NCBI GenBank assembly: GCA_029204225.1
Contig: CM055112.1
Span: 1,700,346-1,764,345 of the forward strand
Reading direction: 5' to 3'
Source: Diphasiastrum complanatum
Lineage: Eukaryota; Streptophyta; Lycopodiopsida; Lycopodiales; Lycopodiaceae
DNA: 64,000 nucleotides
Each line of letters begins with the position of its first letter. Positions within the stretch are counted from its first letter, which is position 1. The notes under the pieces are model-generated. The model worked only from the letters and a program-made list of their open reading frames with translations. It made no database searches and was not told the DNA's origin. Positions 41,689 to 51,870 of this stretch are shown piece after piece. A program made the position numbers and the translations under genes.

Positions 41689-41830
41689 ACATGGACTTAT
41701 CTTGTCCATTCCATCGCAAACTGAACCGTGGCATAAAAGCTTGGTCATTTGAACCTAGGAAGCCTTAGCTTGATGAGGAAACTGGAAATGGTGAGAGGAT
41801 TGCCTAGAAGACAAATGTCAATGCTAAATG
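41689..41830 (+). pseudogene. Copia-A remnant, right of Gypsy-B
   Basis: After the AGGAA duplication the interrupted copia resumes. TGGCATAAAAG (WHK) and, after a one-base loss, LGHLNLGSLSLMRKLEMVRGLP form the GAG-pre-integrase motif that would follow the protease part ending at 29261. Homology stops near 41830. Confidence 0.75.
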
Positions 41831-42964
41831 TCAGTTGTTATCCATGTACAAAATATGTTTTAACTTAACTAATTAGCTTGCAATGTAGATAAAATTTTAT
41901 AGTCCAATCTTCCCTTATTGCAAATTAGTTACAACGATAGGCAAAACCATATCAATACCGTATCAGAACGAATGCCATGCTAATCAGTTTGATGGTTTTG
42001 GTCCATATCTTAAATATAAATACAACACATGTATTAAACATTAAGCTATATAAGAAATGTAGCAATTTGCAAATGAATAAGTAGCTTGGACCAGTATGTG
42101 AATTTTGGGACAAATCCATGCCATATCAACCTTTCTATCTATAAACAGGTAAAGTACGGTTCACGTAACTTCTTGAGAAAATCCATGCTATACAAGAGTC
42201 CACAAGCTATTTTACCATTTTAAAAAAAAAAACTTTGATCATGATGTAGAAAGCAGAAAACACCACAATATCCGTATGTGAAATGACCTTCGTACAAAGT
42301 CTATGTACTTTAAAACATGTAAATCGGTTTAACAATTACGACTAAAGAAGGCTACCATTTACCCTACGATAAGCATTGCATCTGTATGATACGGTACTGC
42401 AATAATGGAGATGGGATGTATTCAAAAAGAGACCATTAATTCATGCTACTTCTTTTTATAGCAGTCTCTCATGTTGTGGCAATACTCTTTATGCTTTTTT
42501 TAGAAAAAATAGGCCAGAAGGACTAAAATATACGTAAAGTACCAACTTGAATAGTAGACACAAATGATTCTTGTGAGGCGATCATGTTTGCATTTGATTG
42601 TACTTGAGAAACTTTACTTCCGTATCCATTTCTATGTATAGTATTTGCAAAGTCACACGCATAGAAAGAATGTTATTTTTACAGTTCGTTATCCAAACTA
42701 TTACAATTGTATAGCAAATCATAGCTCTTGCATGGTGAAGAGCAGAAAGATTAAGAGCAATATACATACCTTATTCTTGCTATCTATTTGAACTTATCAG
42801 TATGATTATGTTCTTCGTGCTACATTTTACTACTTTGGTGCTAAACTGTGAGAGACAGAGATAGTAGCAATAATCAACAACAATCGTATCTTTGTAGAGA
42901 GCTCTTCTTGGTCAGAGAGAAAGAATAGTATATGGCCTTTCGTTAGACATTATCAACTATCAAA
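41831..42964. other. Anonymous AT-rich spacer
   Basis: No gene, RNA or paired repeat seen. Short frames only. Confidence 0.5.
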
Positions 42965-42969
42965 CTTTT

Positions 42970-43122
42970 TGTTAGAAAGTGTCAAGGCTATAGCCCTTGC
43001 ACAACACTCTTGGAACACAAATGGACGGGTAGCTCAGTGGTAGAGCACCCCATCGGAATGGGGGAGGTCCTAGGTTCAATCCCTAGCCCAACCACACACA
43101 CCAAGTGTAAAAACTACTTACA
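42970..43122 (+). repeat. TRIM left LTR
   Basis: 153 bp, TGTTAGAAAG...ACTTACA. It contains the tRNA-like element at 43023-43094. It has no TTTT run anywhere, so a Pol III transcript would not terminate inside it. Confidence 0.9.
43023..43094 (+). other. tRNA-like sequence in TRIM left LTR
   Basis: 72 nt with tRNA spacing: an acceptor-like GGACGGG against CCCAACC (5 of 7 pairs), D arm GCTC-AGTGGTA-GAGC (4 of 4 pairs, with the conserved GG), anticodon stem CCCC/GGGG, variable loop AGGTC and T arm CTAGG-TTCAATC-CCTAG (5 of 5 pairs). The A box TAGCTCAGTGG and the B box GGTTCAATCC fit Pol III consensus. Position 33 is C and one anticodon-stem pair is lost, so it is not a working tRNA. The anticodon position would read GGA. 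Confidence 0.8.
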
Positions 43123-43135
43123 TGGTATCAGAGCC
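43123..43135 (+). other. TRIM primer-binding site
   Basis: TGGTATCAGAGCC, complementary to the 3' end of initiator Met-tRNA, adjoining the left LTR with no gap. Confidence 0.9.
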
Positions 43136-43186
43136 ATTGTTGTGGGTGTGGTCTAGGCGGGCAATAGCTAAAAAGGGCTATGCCTT

Positions 43187-43195
43187 GAGGGGGAG
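43187..43195 (+). other. TRIM polypurine tract
   Basis: GAGGGGGAG adjoining the right LTR. Confidence 0.85.
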
Positions 43196-43348
43196 TGTTA
43201 GAAAGTGTCAAGGCTATAGCCCATGCACAACACTCTTGGAACACAAATGGACGGGTAGCTCAGTGGTAGAGCACCCCACCAGAATGGGGGAGGTCCTAGG
43301 TTCAATCCCTAGCCCAACCACACACACCAAGTGTAAACACTTTTCACA
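43196..43348 (+). repeat. TRIM right LTR
   Basis: 153 bp. Differences from the left LTR cluster in the anticodon loop (2) and the last 15 bases (4). It contains TTTT at 43341-43344, a potential Pol III terminator absent from the left LTR. Confidence 0.9.
43249..43320 (+). other. tRNA-like sequence in TRIM right LTR
   Basis: Same 72-nt layout as 43023-43094 with two changes in the anticodon loop; the anticodon position would read AGA. D arm, T arm and both Pol III boxes are unchanged. It ends ...CCCAACCA. Confidence 0.8.
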
Positions 43349-43353
43349 CTTTT

Positions 43354-44800
43354 GGTAATCCATTGCTGGAAAGTAATGATGGTGCACATCAAATAATTTT
43401 GTATACATAGAGCATATCATAACTAGAACATAATGTGGAACTATCGTTGATATAGTAGCAATGGAGTATCCTTCACACTCAGAAGTGTAACTATCCGTTA
43501 GCATATACTATTGAAAGTATGCAATGATGCTACTAATTCTAGCAGCAATGGACTCCTCGATAGAATTTGGCCACGATGGAGTGCCTACTAGTTTTCTGGC
43601 AGCGATGGATTGCTTTATTGTAAATGAGCATTGATAACGCATGATCACGATGGCTTTTGGCAGCGCTACACCAGATCCCTACAACGATGGATAGTTAGCA
43701 TGTGTTGCTAGCTCATTTAACACCAAATGATAGTGATGCCCTACTAAATGATAGCGATTGGAAGCTATACAACACTTAATGATAGTGATTTCACTTCCTA
43801 TCAATGATTCTAGCCAGCGATGGTAGTCGCAATGGATAGTAGTATTGCTAGCAGCGATAGCATACTTCACTTATTCATGCATCCAACAGATTTGGTTATA
43901 CTAGCAGTGATGCATAATATTGATACTATTGCTTGCAACTTCTATGATAATAGCAAATCCACAACAAGAAGAGATATGTTAAGAAAACACTTATCGGTGC
44001 AATTGTAGGTTTGTATCCACTCATTTGAATGTAGGCACTGGTGATCCACTACTTGTTCTGCCAGAAGGAGAAGGAGAGGAGAGAAAAGAAGGGAGAAAGA
44101 GCGTGGGAGAGATGATGGGGCAAGGGAGATAGAAGAACACGAACAGAGAAGAGGGCATAAATATTGCGGAACAGTTCTCCCGTTATAATCAGCTGCTAGA
44201 TGCAAAAACATTCCAATAGAAAGTTTAAGTTGAATATAATCGCAGCTTTAAGTGCTCTAATTGTCCAACAAGATCTTAAAAATAATTCATACTCTAAAAA
44301 ACAAGAGTACAGTCCATCGAAGAGATTAGAAATGGTTTGTGTGTGGTATTACTGGAAATCTGATTCAATGTGAAGTTTGGTTCTAAAAGAGCAGTGTGAT
44401 ATCACGAGTTCCTCAGGCATCAAAGATAGCCATCGTCTGATAAAAAATTGAGTCGTAGATGCCCGTGTTCTGATCAGAGTGAGCTAACAAGCGCGATCAA
44501 ACAGTGATAAAGTGCATTCAATTGCAACAAGCATTCATCTACGTTATACATAGATAGAAAAGTTGTTGTTGTTATATTACACTGAAGCACAATACAAATA
44601 GCAATTAGAACAAAAAATTGACAGCGTAACTGGGAGGCTCAAATAATACGTCTCATGGACGGAGCAACACATAATTTGTGCTTGGATGATCTATTTATAG
44701 ATCTCATCCGTGTATTAACTACATTGAATGTTTGTCACCTAATTAGAAAAGCTGTTGTACTTGGAAGTATATGGTTGTTGTGACAACTATACATAGTATA
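43354..44800. other. Spacer with AGCGATGG-type repeats
   Basis: No gene. About a dozen variants of (C)AGCRATGGA occur between 43538 and 43910 at 15-60-bp spacing, in both perfect and decayed form. This resembles the subterminal repeats of CACTA transposons. A pyrimidine-rich block lies near 44070-44160, and a TATA-like CTATTTATAGATC near 44690. Confidence 0.4.
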
Positions 44801-45329
44801 TATGGTTAGCAAATCAGGAATGTTGACACGGACAAGGACGTCGCAAACTCTCTCACTTCACATTTTACGTGAAGTGGTTTTTTCTCACTTTGCAAATTTT
44901 GGGAAGTGGCTGGAAACGTTCCTTGTTCAGAACCGACGACCTTCGGCATTTTCTCTCTTTTTGAGATTTGGCAAAAAAGTCGAAGGTGCCCTCAAAAAGG
45001 CGAAGATGCCTTTAACAGTTTAACTCTCTCGCACTTTTCGGAAAAATGCGAAAAAGCCGTAGGTGCCCTTAAAACATGTTTAAGATGCTCTTAAAAAGTT
45101 GGCGAAGGTGTCTTTAGTAGTTTAACCCTTAAAAATAGAGGACCTTTTAGAATTTTCTTTCTCTTCATATTTTTCGGGAAAATGTGAAAAAGGCGAAGGT
45201 GTTGCAAATAGTTAAACTGTTGAACTATGAACATGTTGACTTTTTCAAAAATAATTGAATGGAAGAAGTCGAAGGGGGGAAAGTGTTGCAGTTTTCGGGA
45301 AAGTGCAAAAAATGCGAACTATGCGACAC
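44801..45329. repeat. Short imperfect repeats around GCGAAGGTGCC
   Basis: Variants of CGAAGRTGCCYTTAA and TTTTCGGGAAAATGCGAAAAA recur at about 44983, 45000, 45034, 45054, 45101, 45173 and 45295. The frames that cross it are low-complexity and not convincing as genes. Confidence 0.5.
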
Positions 45330-45813
45330 TTAGTGTATTTCTGCAAACTGTTCAAAAAGTAATGTAAATCTGTAGACTTGTTCTAAATGCAAATTTGTGG
45401 AAGTCCTTGAAGATGGCCAGGTCTTCAATGACTTCAAGTTATTAAACTTAACATCTGAACTTGAAATTATGATGGGATTGGTTACCCTTTGTTGGAGATC
45501 AGTCGGAAGTCCGTTGTAGACATCCTTCAAATATATTTGTTGTCTAAGTTTTGATTCCAAGGAGGCAACTATGGGCTTAATTTCCAACAAGAGAGAAGAG
45601 GAACCTTGCTTCCTTCAAATAGGTGAGTTCCATCTGAACTAGCGTAGGAGAAGCAACCGACTATGACCCGTAGAATGGAATGCAGATGACCTTGACCGTT
45701 GAGGTAGTAATAAATGTACTTGGAGGTTTAAACTCACCAAAAACCATAGAGGGCCATATGGCTTGTAAAGCAACGCACACCAAAAGGAGTAAAGTAACAT
45801 CAGGTACCATTCA

Positions 45814-45877
<64 letters not shown>

Positions 45878-46624
45878 GAACAAAGTTTTATTAGGAAGAG
45901 TAGAAGATGATCAAATACAAGGAAAATGGATCTCTCTTATAGATTTGAGAGGTGAGCCCCCTTAACTCTGATTGGCTATTGAAGTTCCATCAGGATCACT
46001 ATCTTGACTGTCAAGATCACTTTGTGTTTCTTGAGGTCAAGTTGTGTTTCCCAACTTAAGAACTTTACAAAAGCTAAATTTAAAATACTTTATTGAATAA
46101 TTGTGCTCCATGGCACTTATTAGCCTAAGGCCCAATGTTGGACTCACATGCGCAGAATGCCAACTAGTTGCCTATTTTTAGTACTTCCAACTATTTACTT
46201 ATGTTGTGTAGTGTTTGGGCTTATTGCAGAAGCCTCTTGCCATATTTTAGAATATTCCATGTCATACTCATAATATGACAACATGCTCCTCCTACCAAAC
46301 GAGTCTCAGTCCAATGGCACTCTGCCTCTGACTGGTCCCTGGGATGATGGCGAGTCGCATTGTCAAAGTCTGTAGAAAGCCATTAGAGGAGTTTTGAGCT
46401 CCAAAAAGACCCTTTAAGAATTCGTGCAAGATGTAGTTTATATTATTAAAATATTATAGCACTAATTTGACTTGCCATAACTTTTTAATCGTAGCTCAGA
46501 AGTATAACATGTAACATATCATTGGAAAGCCCTTGTCAAGCGCTTTCGAATGCACCAAACTCCACTAAATAATAACTCCATTGAGACATGCTGTATGTAC
46601 ATCCATTTGATGTATTTCCAAATC
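45330..46624. other. Anonymous spacer with (AG)n
   Basis: No recognised gene. An 86-codon minus frame at 45330-45590 (KPIVASLESKLRQQIYLKDVYNGLP) is weakly protein-like. A long AG microsatellite lies at 45816-45876. Confidence 0.4.
45816..45876. repeat. (AG)n microsatellite, ~61 bp
   Basis: Uninterrupted AG repeat; it creates an RERE-rich spurious frame. Confidence 0.97.
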
Positions 46625-47336
46625 TGTTGCAGCGGCAAATGATAGCAAAAGTCGAATAGAGGAATGCTTGACTATTGGACTGAAGGTCTCAGTGTAATTG
46701 ACATTGTATACCTGAGAAAAACCCATGGCGACATGACCCCTGGCGACAAGTCATGTCTTTCTTCTGTTGATGCTTCCATCTGCATTGTACTTGACTTTGA
46801 AAATTCATTTGCAATCAACTACGTTTCTACTGGTAGGTAATTCGACAATTGTCCATGTATGGTTCTTGATAAGAGATGAATACTCTTTATCCATAGCTTC
46901 TTTTCAAAGATCTGAATCAGGTAGACTAAGTGCCTCTTGGACAACGTCAGCTCATGAACAAGATAGGCAGCAGACCTGTCGATATACCGGTTAGGTGGTC
47001 TGCTTGCTCTTGAAGATTTGGGCCATTGATTTGTTGTTCGTCAAGAGTAGATGAGCTTGGACCTTCAATGGGAATAGTCGACTAAGGAACCGGAAATTTC
47101 AATATGTCAGGGGAATCTGAAAGGTTGGCTACATGGGCACTATCTTTTTTTTTGAGGTCTTGAAACTGATCTTCGATGAAGATGACGTCTCGGCTAGTGA
47201 ATATCTTCAACTCAATGGGATCGAACAACTTGTAGGCTTGATTTGAAGTAGTGTAACTGATGAAGATACATTTGATGCTTTGGAAGTCAATATTCTTCCT
47301 ATTTCCACCATCAAAAGCGACCAATTGAGGCCCCAT
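46625..47336 (-). pseudogene. Copia-6 fragment: integrase end and RT start
   Basis: On the minus strand 47336-47082 reads RKNIDFQSIKCIFISYTTSNQAYKLFDPIELKIFTSRDVIFIED, the conserved end of copia integrase. After a short gap, 46930-46640 reads MDKEYSSLIKNHTWTIVELPTSRNVVDCK, KVKYNADGSINRRK and NVNYTETFSPIVKHSSIRLLLS, the start of the reverse transcriptase. There are stops and frame changes, and both ends are truncated. Confidence 0.85.
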
Positions 47337-48375
47337 TTGTGTATATTTATAGTTTCTAGTTAGGGTTCTCTAATCAAGATTGGTGGGCACCCTACTTCAG
47401 GTCACCTTGAAAACACAATGTCCTTGACTTTTGGACTACAGTTCCAAATTGTATCTTTGAGTATTTGCTCGGTTTATCTTTTGCTATAGCGTATCACACA
47501 TTTATTTGCTTGCATCTAAGAGCACACCAGAAGTACTTGCACCTTATTTATTGAGGGAATGCATCTACACCATACATTCATTTTCTCATTTGCTTGAGGT
47601 AACTAATTTCTGTTTCTTTGACTTTAGATTGAATGGTGTTTGCATCACTCTCTATCACATTTTGTGCCAAGTACGTAATTTATGTTTTTTGAATGTGAAG
47701 TTTGCCATGGTATATCTGGAATGGAAATATTGAAGTCTTCCTACATTCTTCTCATGGTTTGAATCTCAAATAATTGTCTCATGATTTTCTAAATCATTAA
47801 TGCGTTAGATCTCATCTTAAGATGCTTGTGGTTGCTACCATGATTGCTAATAGCCTTACTCTATCCCAAAAATGGACTATTCACCCATATCATGTGTTAG
47901 AGAATTGTAATCAATTACCATGTACAAATGTTACTCCTAGTGAAATCATCATTCTAGCATAAGCCATATCTACATGTTGTACATTCTCTCTACAACAATG
48001 AGAAATCTATGGAAAGAAAATCATTTGTGGAACAATGTTCACCCTTTTAGGGCATCATTTCATGGTGCATTCTAAACTTGCTTCTTGTACTCCATTGGCA
48101 TATTATACATTTTAAGTGTTTGTGTTATTATTTGCTAATGAGCAATCATGGGTTACATTACAATAAATCTTTCATTGACCATGTAATGTCAATGAATATA
48201 CTGATAGATAGAAGAAACAATAATGAATGTTTATTAACTAATTATTCAAATCATCCAATTAGTCGATCCATTTATTAGAGTGGCAGATCTAGATGTCTAT
48301 TTTCAGGTAGGAGCTGATTTGAAAAAGAATATACAACAAAGGTAGTCATGCAAAAAACACTATCTTTGGGCTATC
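47337..48375. other. Anonymous spacer with one member of a direct repeat
   Basis: No gene. Bases 47534-47721 recur at 50029-50218 in the same orientation. Confidence 0.5.
47534..47721 (+). repeat. Direct repeat D, copy 1
   Basis: About 188 bp shared with 50029-50218, including CACCATACATTCATTTTCTC and the stretch around ACGTAATTTATG. Copies are roughly nine-tenths identical by eye. Element type unknown. Confidence 0.75.
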
Positions 48376-48380
48376 GATGG

Positions 48381-49223
48381 TGTGAAAGTACAGCAAAAAG
48401 GACCAATAATGGATCCAAATCAGATCCACAAGTGTGATTGGGTGTTAGATTAGATTGATCTACCAATCTACACAAGATTAGATAGCACTAGATCAAATCT
48501 ACATCAACAAATCTAACAAGAACAATCAAATATGATCAAAACTTGTACTTGCTGGTTTCACACGTGTGAAGACCTGTCAGAGTATGGACTACCAGCAAAT
48601 AATGAAGTACACTAAGCTTAGAAACCATTTGAAGCATAAAATCACAAGACAAATGGAGAGATTACTCAAGAAATGCACCAAAACCAAGATTTAGCTTTCT
48701 TGTCAATTATGGCCAAATGCATATATACACAAGAGCTGATGCTTACTCAGCTGATTTGGCACGTGTGATAGTGCCTACTCATCAAAGGATCCACTAATAA
48801 TCATCAATATGGCACGTGGACCAAGTTTCCTAACTTATAGCCACCTCCCTTGATTTTAGGCAATTTTCTTAATTTATAGGGACTTGCACAAATATCTACT
48901 ACAAGTTGGATCTCACCTACTACTGATGTTTTAACACATATGAGCAGTCCTTGGCACTTGTGAGATCACTCCTATCCATGTGAAATAGCTTTTCCTACCA
49001 ATAACATGATGCTAAGTGGCATATAGCCAGAAAACTAGATTTTGGCCATTTTAGCCACTAGATCTCAAATAAAATGGTATGTACAACCTATATGACTCAT
49101 TTAAATGATAAATGTATTTATTTCACATGTGGGAACAGGCTCCACACATGTCTAATGATGATGTTTACTAGTCATTATGGTATTTACAAGATTTGATCAA
49201 GTTAGTTTTTGCCAATTTTAACA
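48381..49223 (-). repeat. Solo LTR (843 bp) related to Copia-1/C
   Basis: It starts TGTGAAAGTA and ends TTTTAACA in plus reading, with a perfect duplication GATGG at 48376-48380 and 49224-49228 and no interior. It carries the palindrome TTCACACGTGTGAA at 48557-48570 and a minus-strand TATA-like GTGTATATATGC near 48722. These are in the same relative order as in Copia-C, so the orientation is minus. It is the product of LTR-LTR recombination. Confidence 0.8.
48557..48570. promoter_or_regulatory. G-box palindrome in solo LTR
   Basis: Fourth exact copy of TTCACACGTGTGAA in the window. Additional GCACGTG sites lie near 48759 and 48811 in the same LTR. Confidence 0.5.
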
Positions 49224-49228
49224 GATGG

Positions 49229-51841
49229 AAACTAGTAGCACTAGCCTAGTTTCATAACTAGTCTTTTTGGTGTATGTTTTCTCAACACTCTTGCTCGAGC
49301 TTTTTAGCATTACGATAATCTCTCGTTGATCTTGTATCATTGGTACTGTGTTATGCTATTTCTTGATCCTTGTACAAATAGAAGCAACTTCATGGGGCAT
49401 GGAAATCATGTGTGCACCCAAATAATCTCCTACTTTATTCTTTCAATTGGACTGTCTTGCTCTAAAATCCAGAATTGTGTCCTCCAACAATTTGTGAATT
49501 GGGGAACATTTCCTATCCCGTTTAGGAGAGCATGGGTTCCATTGCAATTTGCCCATAGATGAGGACATTTAAGAGTAAAACCTAAAATGGTGACCAATTG
49601 AACTATTCGTTGAACCAAAATAGAGCAATCGCTATTATAACTAGCTAAGCCATAGGAAACCAAGTTCAAATTGAAATCACATATAAAAAATGCATATGAA
49701 TGGGAGAGGACATTGAATAGCCAATTCCGAGCTAAAAAATATTATTCAAAGTGATTGATAAGCTGCTTAAAAAATTTGAGTTGTCAACAACAAATTCATG
49801 GGGCCGATTGATCTAAAATAGAATGTTTTAAATCATGTTCAAATGAGTACTTAATGTCCTTTTTGGTGAAAATTTAGTGTTGAAATTAAATCGATCAATT
49901 TTTGCTTCCACAGTGAGTAGTTGGGAAATATCCCAAAATTTGATAGAATTTTCAATAGAATTGAAATTAGCTTGTTTGTTTTCAACCATCAGACATAGCT
50001 AGTTGCCCTTGAGTGATGCTTAAAGTTATACTTGCACTTTATTTATTGAGAGGATGTATCTACACCATACATTCATTTTCTCATTTGCTTGAGGTAACTA
50101 ATTTTTGTTTTTTTGACTCTAGATTGAGTGGTGGTTGCATCATTCTCTCTATCACATTTTGTGCCGAGTACGTAATTTATGTTTTTTGAATGTAAAGTTT
50201 TCCACGGTATACTTGGAAAGTTCCAAGGAGAAAGCGATGACAAATCTTATCGATCTTGAACTTCATTTGTTTTGGCCCATAAATGCGGCCATACATGAGT
50301 TTGATGGTGGAAGCACGACTCTAAATTCTTTGCTTTCTTTCTCTGATGGAGATCAATGCACATTTCAAATGACACTTGTATGACATAGATAGGACGATGC
50401 ATCATTTAATTTTTCTCCTAGATGATAATGCATAGGAATATTGCTTGGTCTTAGAATGAAATCTATGATTCAAATGCCAAAGCTTTATAGCTCACTTTGT
50501 CAGCATGTAAGCATGTTGGCCGATCTTGAAAGATTTTCAAAAAGAGAATAGTGCATGATAACAACAATAATTTGCTCCAAATTATAACCCATGCAGCCCC
50601 CTTCCCCCTTAAATATAGGAATATGGTCATTCAATCAACCAAAGAGTGGGCATCTTATAACCCTAGGAAAATGCACCCTATAGTCCTAGAAAAGTATGCC
50701 TTATGATGCCATGCAAATATGTCGTGTCCAATCATTTCTACAAATCTCCACCCTATAGCCCTAGAAATGTGTCTTATGGCCATGGAAATGTGTCCAATCA
50801 ACTAAAAACTAGCAATCTAGAACCCTAGAAATAGCCACCCTACACCCACAAAAAGTGCCTAAATTTATTCAGATTTAGCATTATGAAATGAGCTCAAATG
50901 GTAGGTAGAAATCAATCAAAGGCTTTGCTTCATAGGTCATCCAATGGAAGAAGCATGGAGGAGGGTCCAAAGGAGCTAGATTCATAGGCAATACAAGAAC
51001 CTATTGATAGCCAAAGTGGTGTGCAACGCCTTCACCATGTCCATTCCAAACACAAGCTTTCAAACCCATTATCATCCACATAAAAACTACAACCTCTATC
51101 ATATTCTATTAAACACAAGCCAAAAGATGAATAATATAGACTATGCAACAAAAAAAGATAATCATCTACCCTTGCTAATGACAAACCATTTACCTTAAAA
51201 GAAAATCACAATTTAGATAGTACAATTACAATCTGCCGTTACTCTCCTATTAAACCTGGTTGAAGTATGGAGAAATTGAGCAAATGATGGAAAAATGTTT
51301 CCGAACCATGATTATAATGCTACAACCATCCTACATTTTCAATGGCCAGACTAAAATCACAAGATGAACAAATCCTAAAATTAGACTAGCTATTTTTAAA
51401 TGTGTACAATATACTATTAATGTTTTGAATACAAAAGTTCTACTCATTTTATTTTTATTTTTTGTATTTTATTAGTTTCTAAGAAACTTAGTTCATTTTT
51501 AAATGTGACAGTTATCTTTTTCAAAAGCTTAAAGTCCTATGATTGTGAAGCTATTTTACTAAATCCCAAAATAAGTGTTTTGTCGTTTTCTTTCTTAAGG
51601 TTTTGCTTCAAAGATAATAAGTTTCTTTTATCAATTACAAGACTTTATGCTAGATAGAATTGACAAAGTTGAAGGCAATTCAAGTTTGACTTAACCAAGT
51701 TGATTACTTTAATATTGAAGTTATTATGATTGATAAGAAGATTATGGTGATCTTTTTTTTATTTTTCTAGCAATTTTATTTTCTTAGTAGCATATATATT
51801 TTAATCTACAGCTTGTTATTTGGCCATATTTACAATATGAA
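49229..51841. other. Anonymous AT-rich spacer
   Basis: No gene recognised. It holds the second copy of direct repeat D. Short frames here lack any family resemblance. Confidence 0.45.
50029..50218 (+). repeat. Direct repeat D, copy 2
   Basis: Matches 47534-47721, same orientation, 2.5 kb apart. If these were LTRs the interior would hold the solo LTR at 48381-49223, but no TG...CA ends or target duplication were found. Confidence 0.7.
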
Positions 51842-51870
51842 CACTACTACAAAACATGCGATTTCCAGTG
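51842..51870 (+). other. Possible CACTA terminal inverted repeat
   Basis: CACTACTACAAAACATGCG followed by ATTTCCAGTG resembles the usual end of plant CACTA elements. I did not find the matching opposite end. Confidence 0.3.

Larger units (their letters stand above)
42970..43348 (+). mobile_element. TRIM-like retrotransposon with tRNA-like LTRs (379 bp)
   Basis: Two 153-bp direct repeats (42970-43122, 43196-43348) with TG...CA ends differ at 7 positions by eye. The 5-bp duplication CTTTT flanks the unit at 42965-42969 and 43349-43353. Directly after the left repeat is a PBS, TGGTATCAGAGCC. Directly before the right repeat is the purine tract GAGGGGGAG. The interior is 73 bp and has no coding capacity. 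This is the structure of a terminal-repeat retrotransposon in miniature, mobilised in trans by autonomous LTR elements. Each LTR carries a 72-nt tRNA-like sequence at LTR positions 54-125. Known Cassandra TRIMs carry 5S rRNA in the same place; a tRNA-type version is, to my knowledge, not standard. Confidence 0.9.

Noticed and set aside
43023-43094. A functional tRNA gene (and a second at 43249-43320)
   Set aside because: The acceptor stem has two mismatches, one anticodon-stem pair is lost, position 33 is C, and both copies sit at the same place in two LTRs. They are tRNA-like promoter parts, not tRNA genes.
43122-43358. A 78-codon ORF and the overlapping minus frame (43214-43504)
   Set aside because: Both are read through the TRIM PBS and tRNA-like LTR; they are accidental frames.
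45680-45910. A 76-codon ORF with an RE-rich tail
   Set aside because: The tail is the (AG)n microsatellite; the rest has no support.
47534-50218. A complete LTR retrotransposon using direct repeat D as LTRs
   Set aside because: No TG...CA ends, PBS, polypurine tract or target duplication could be found.
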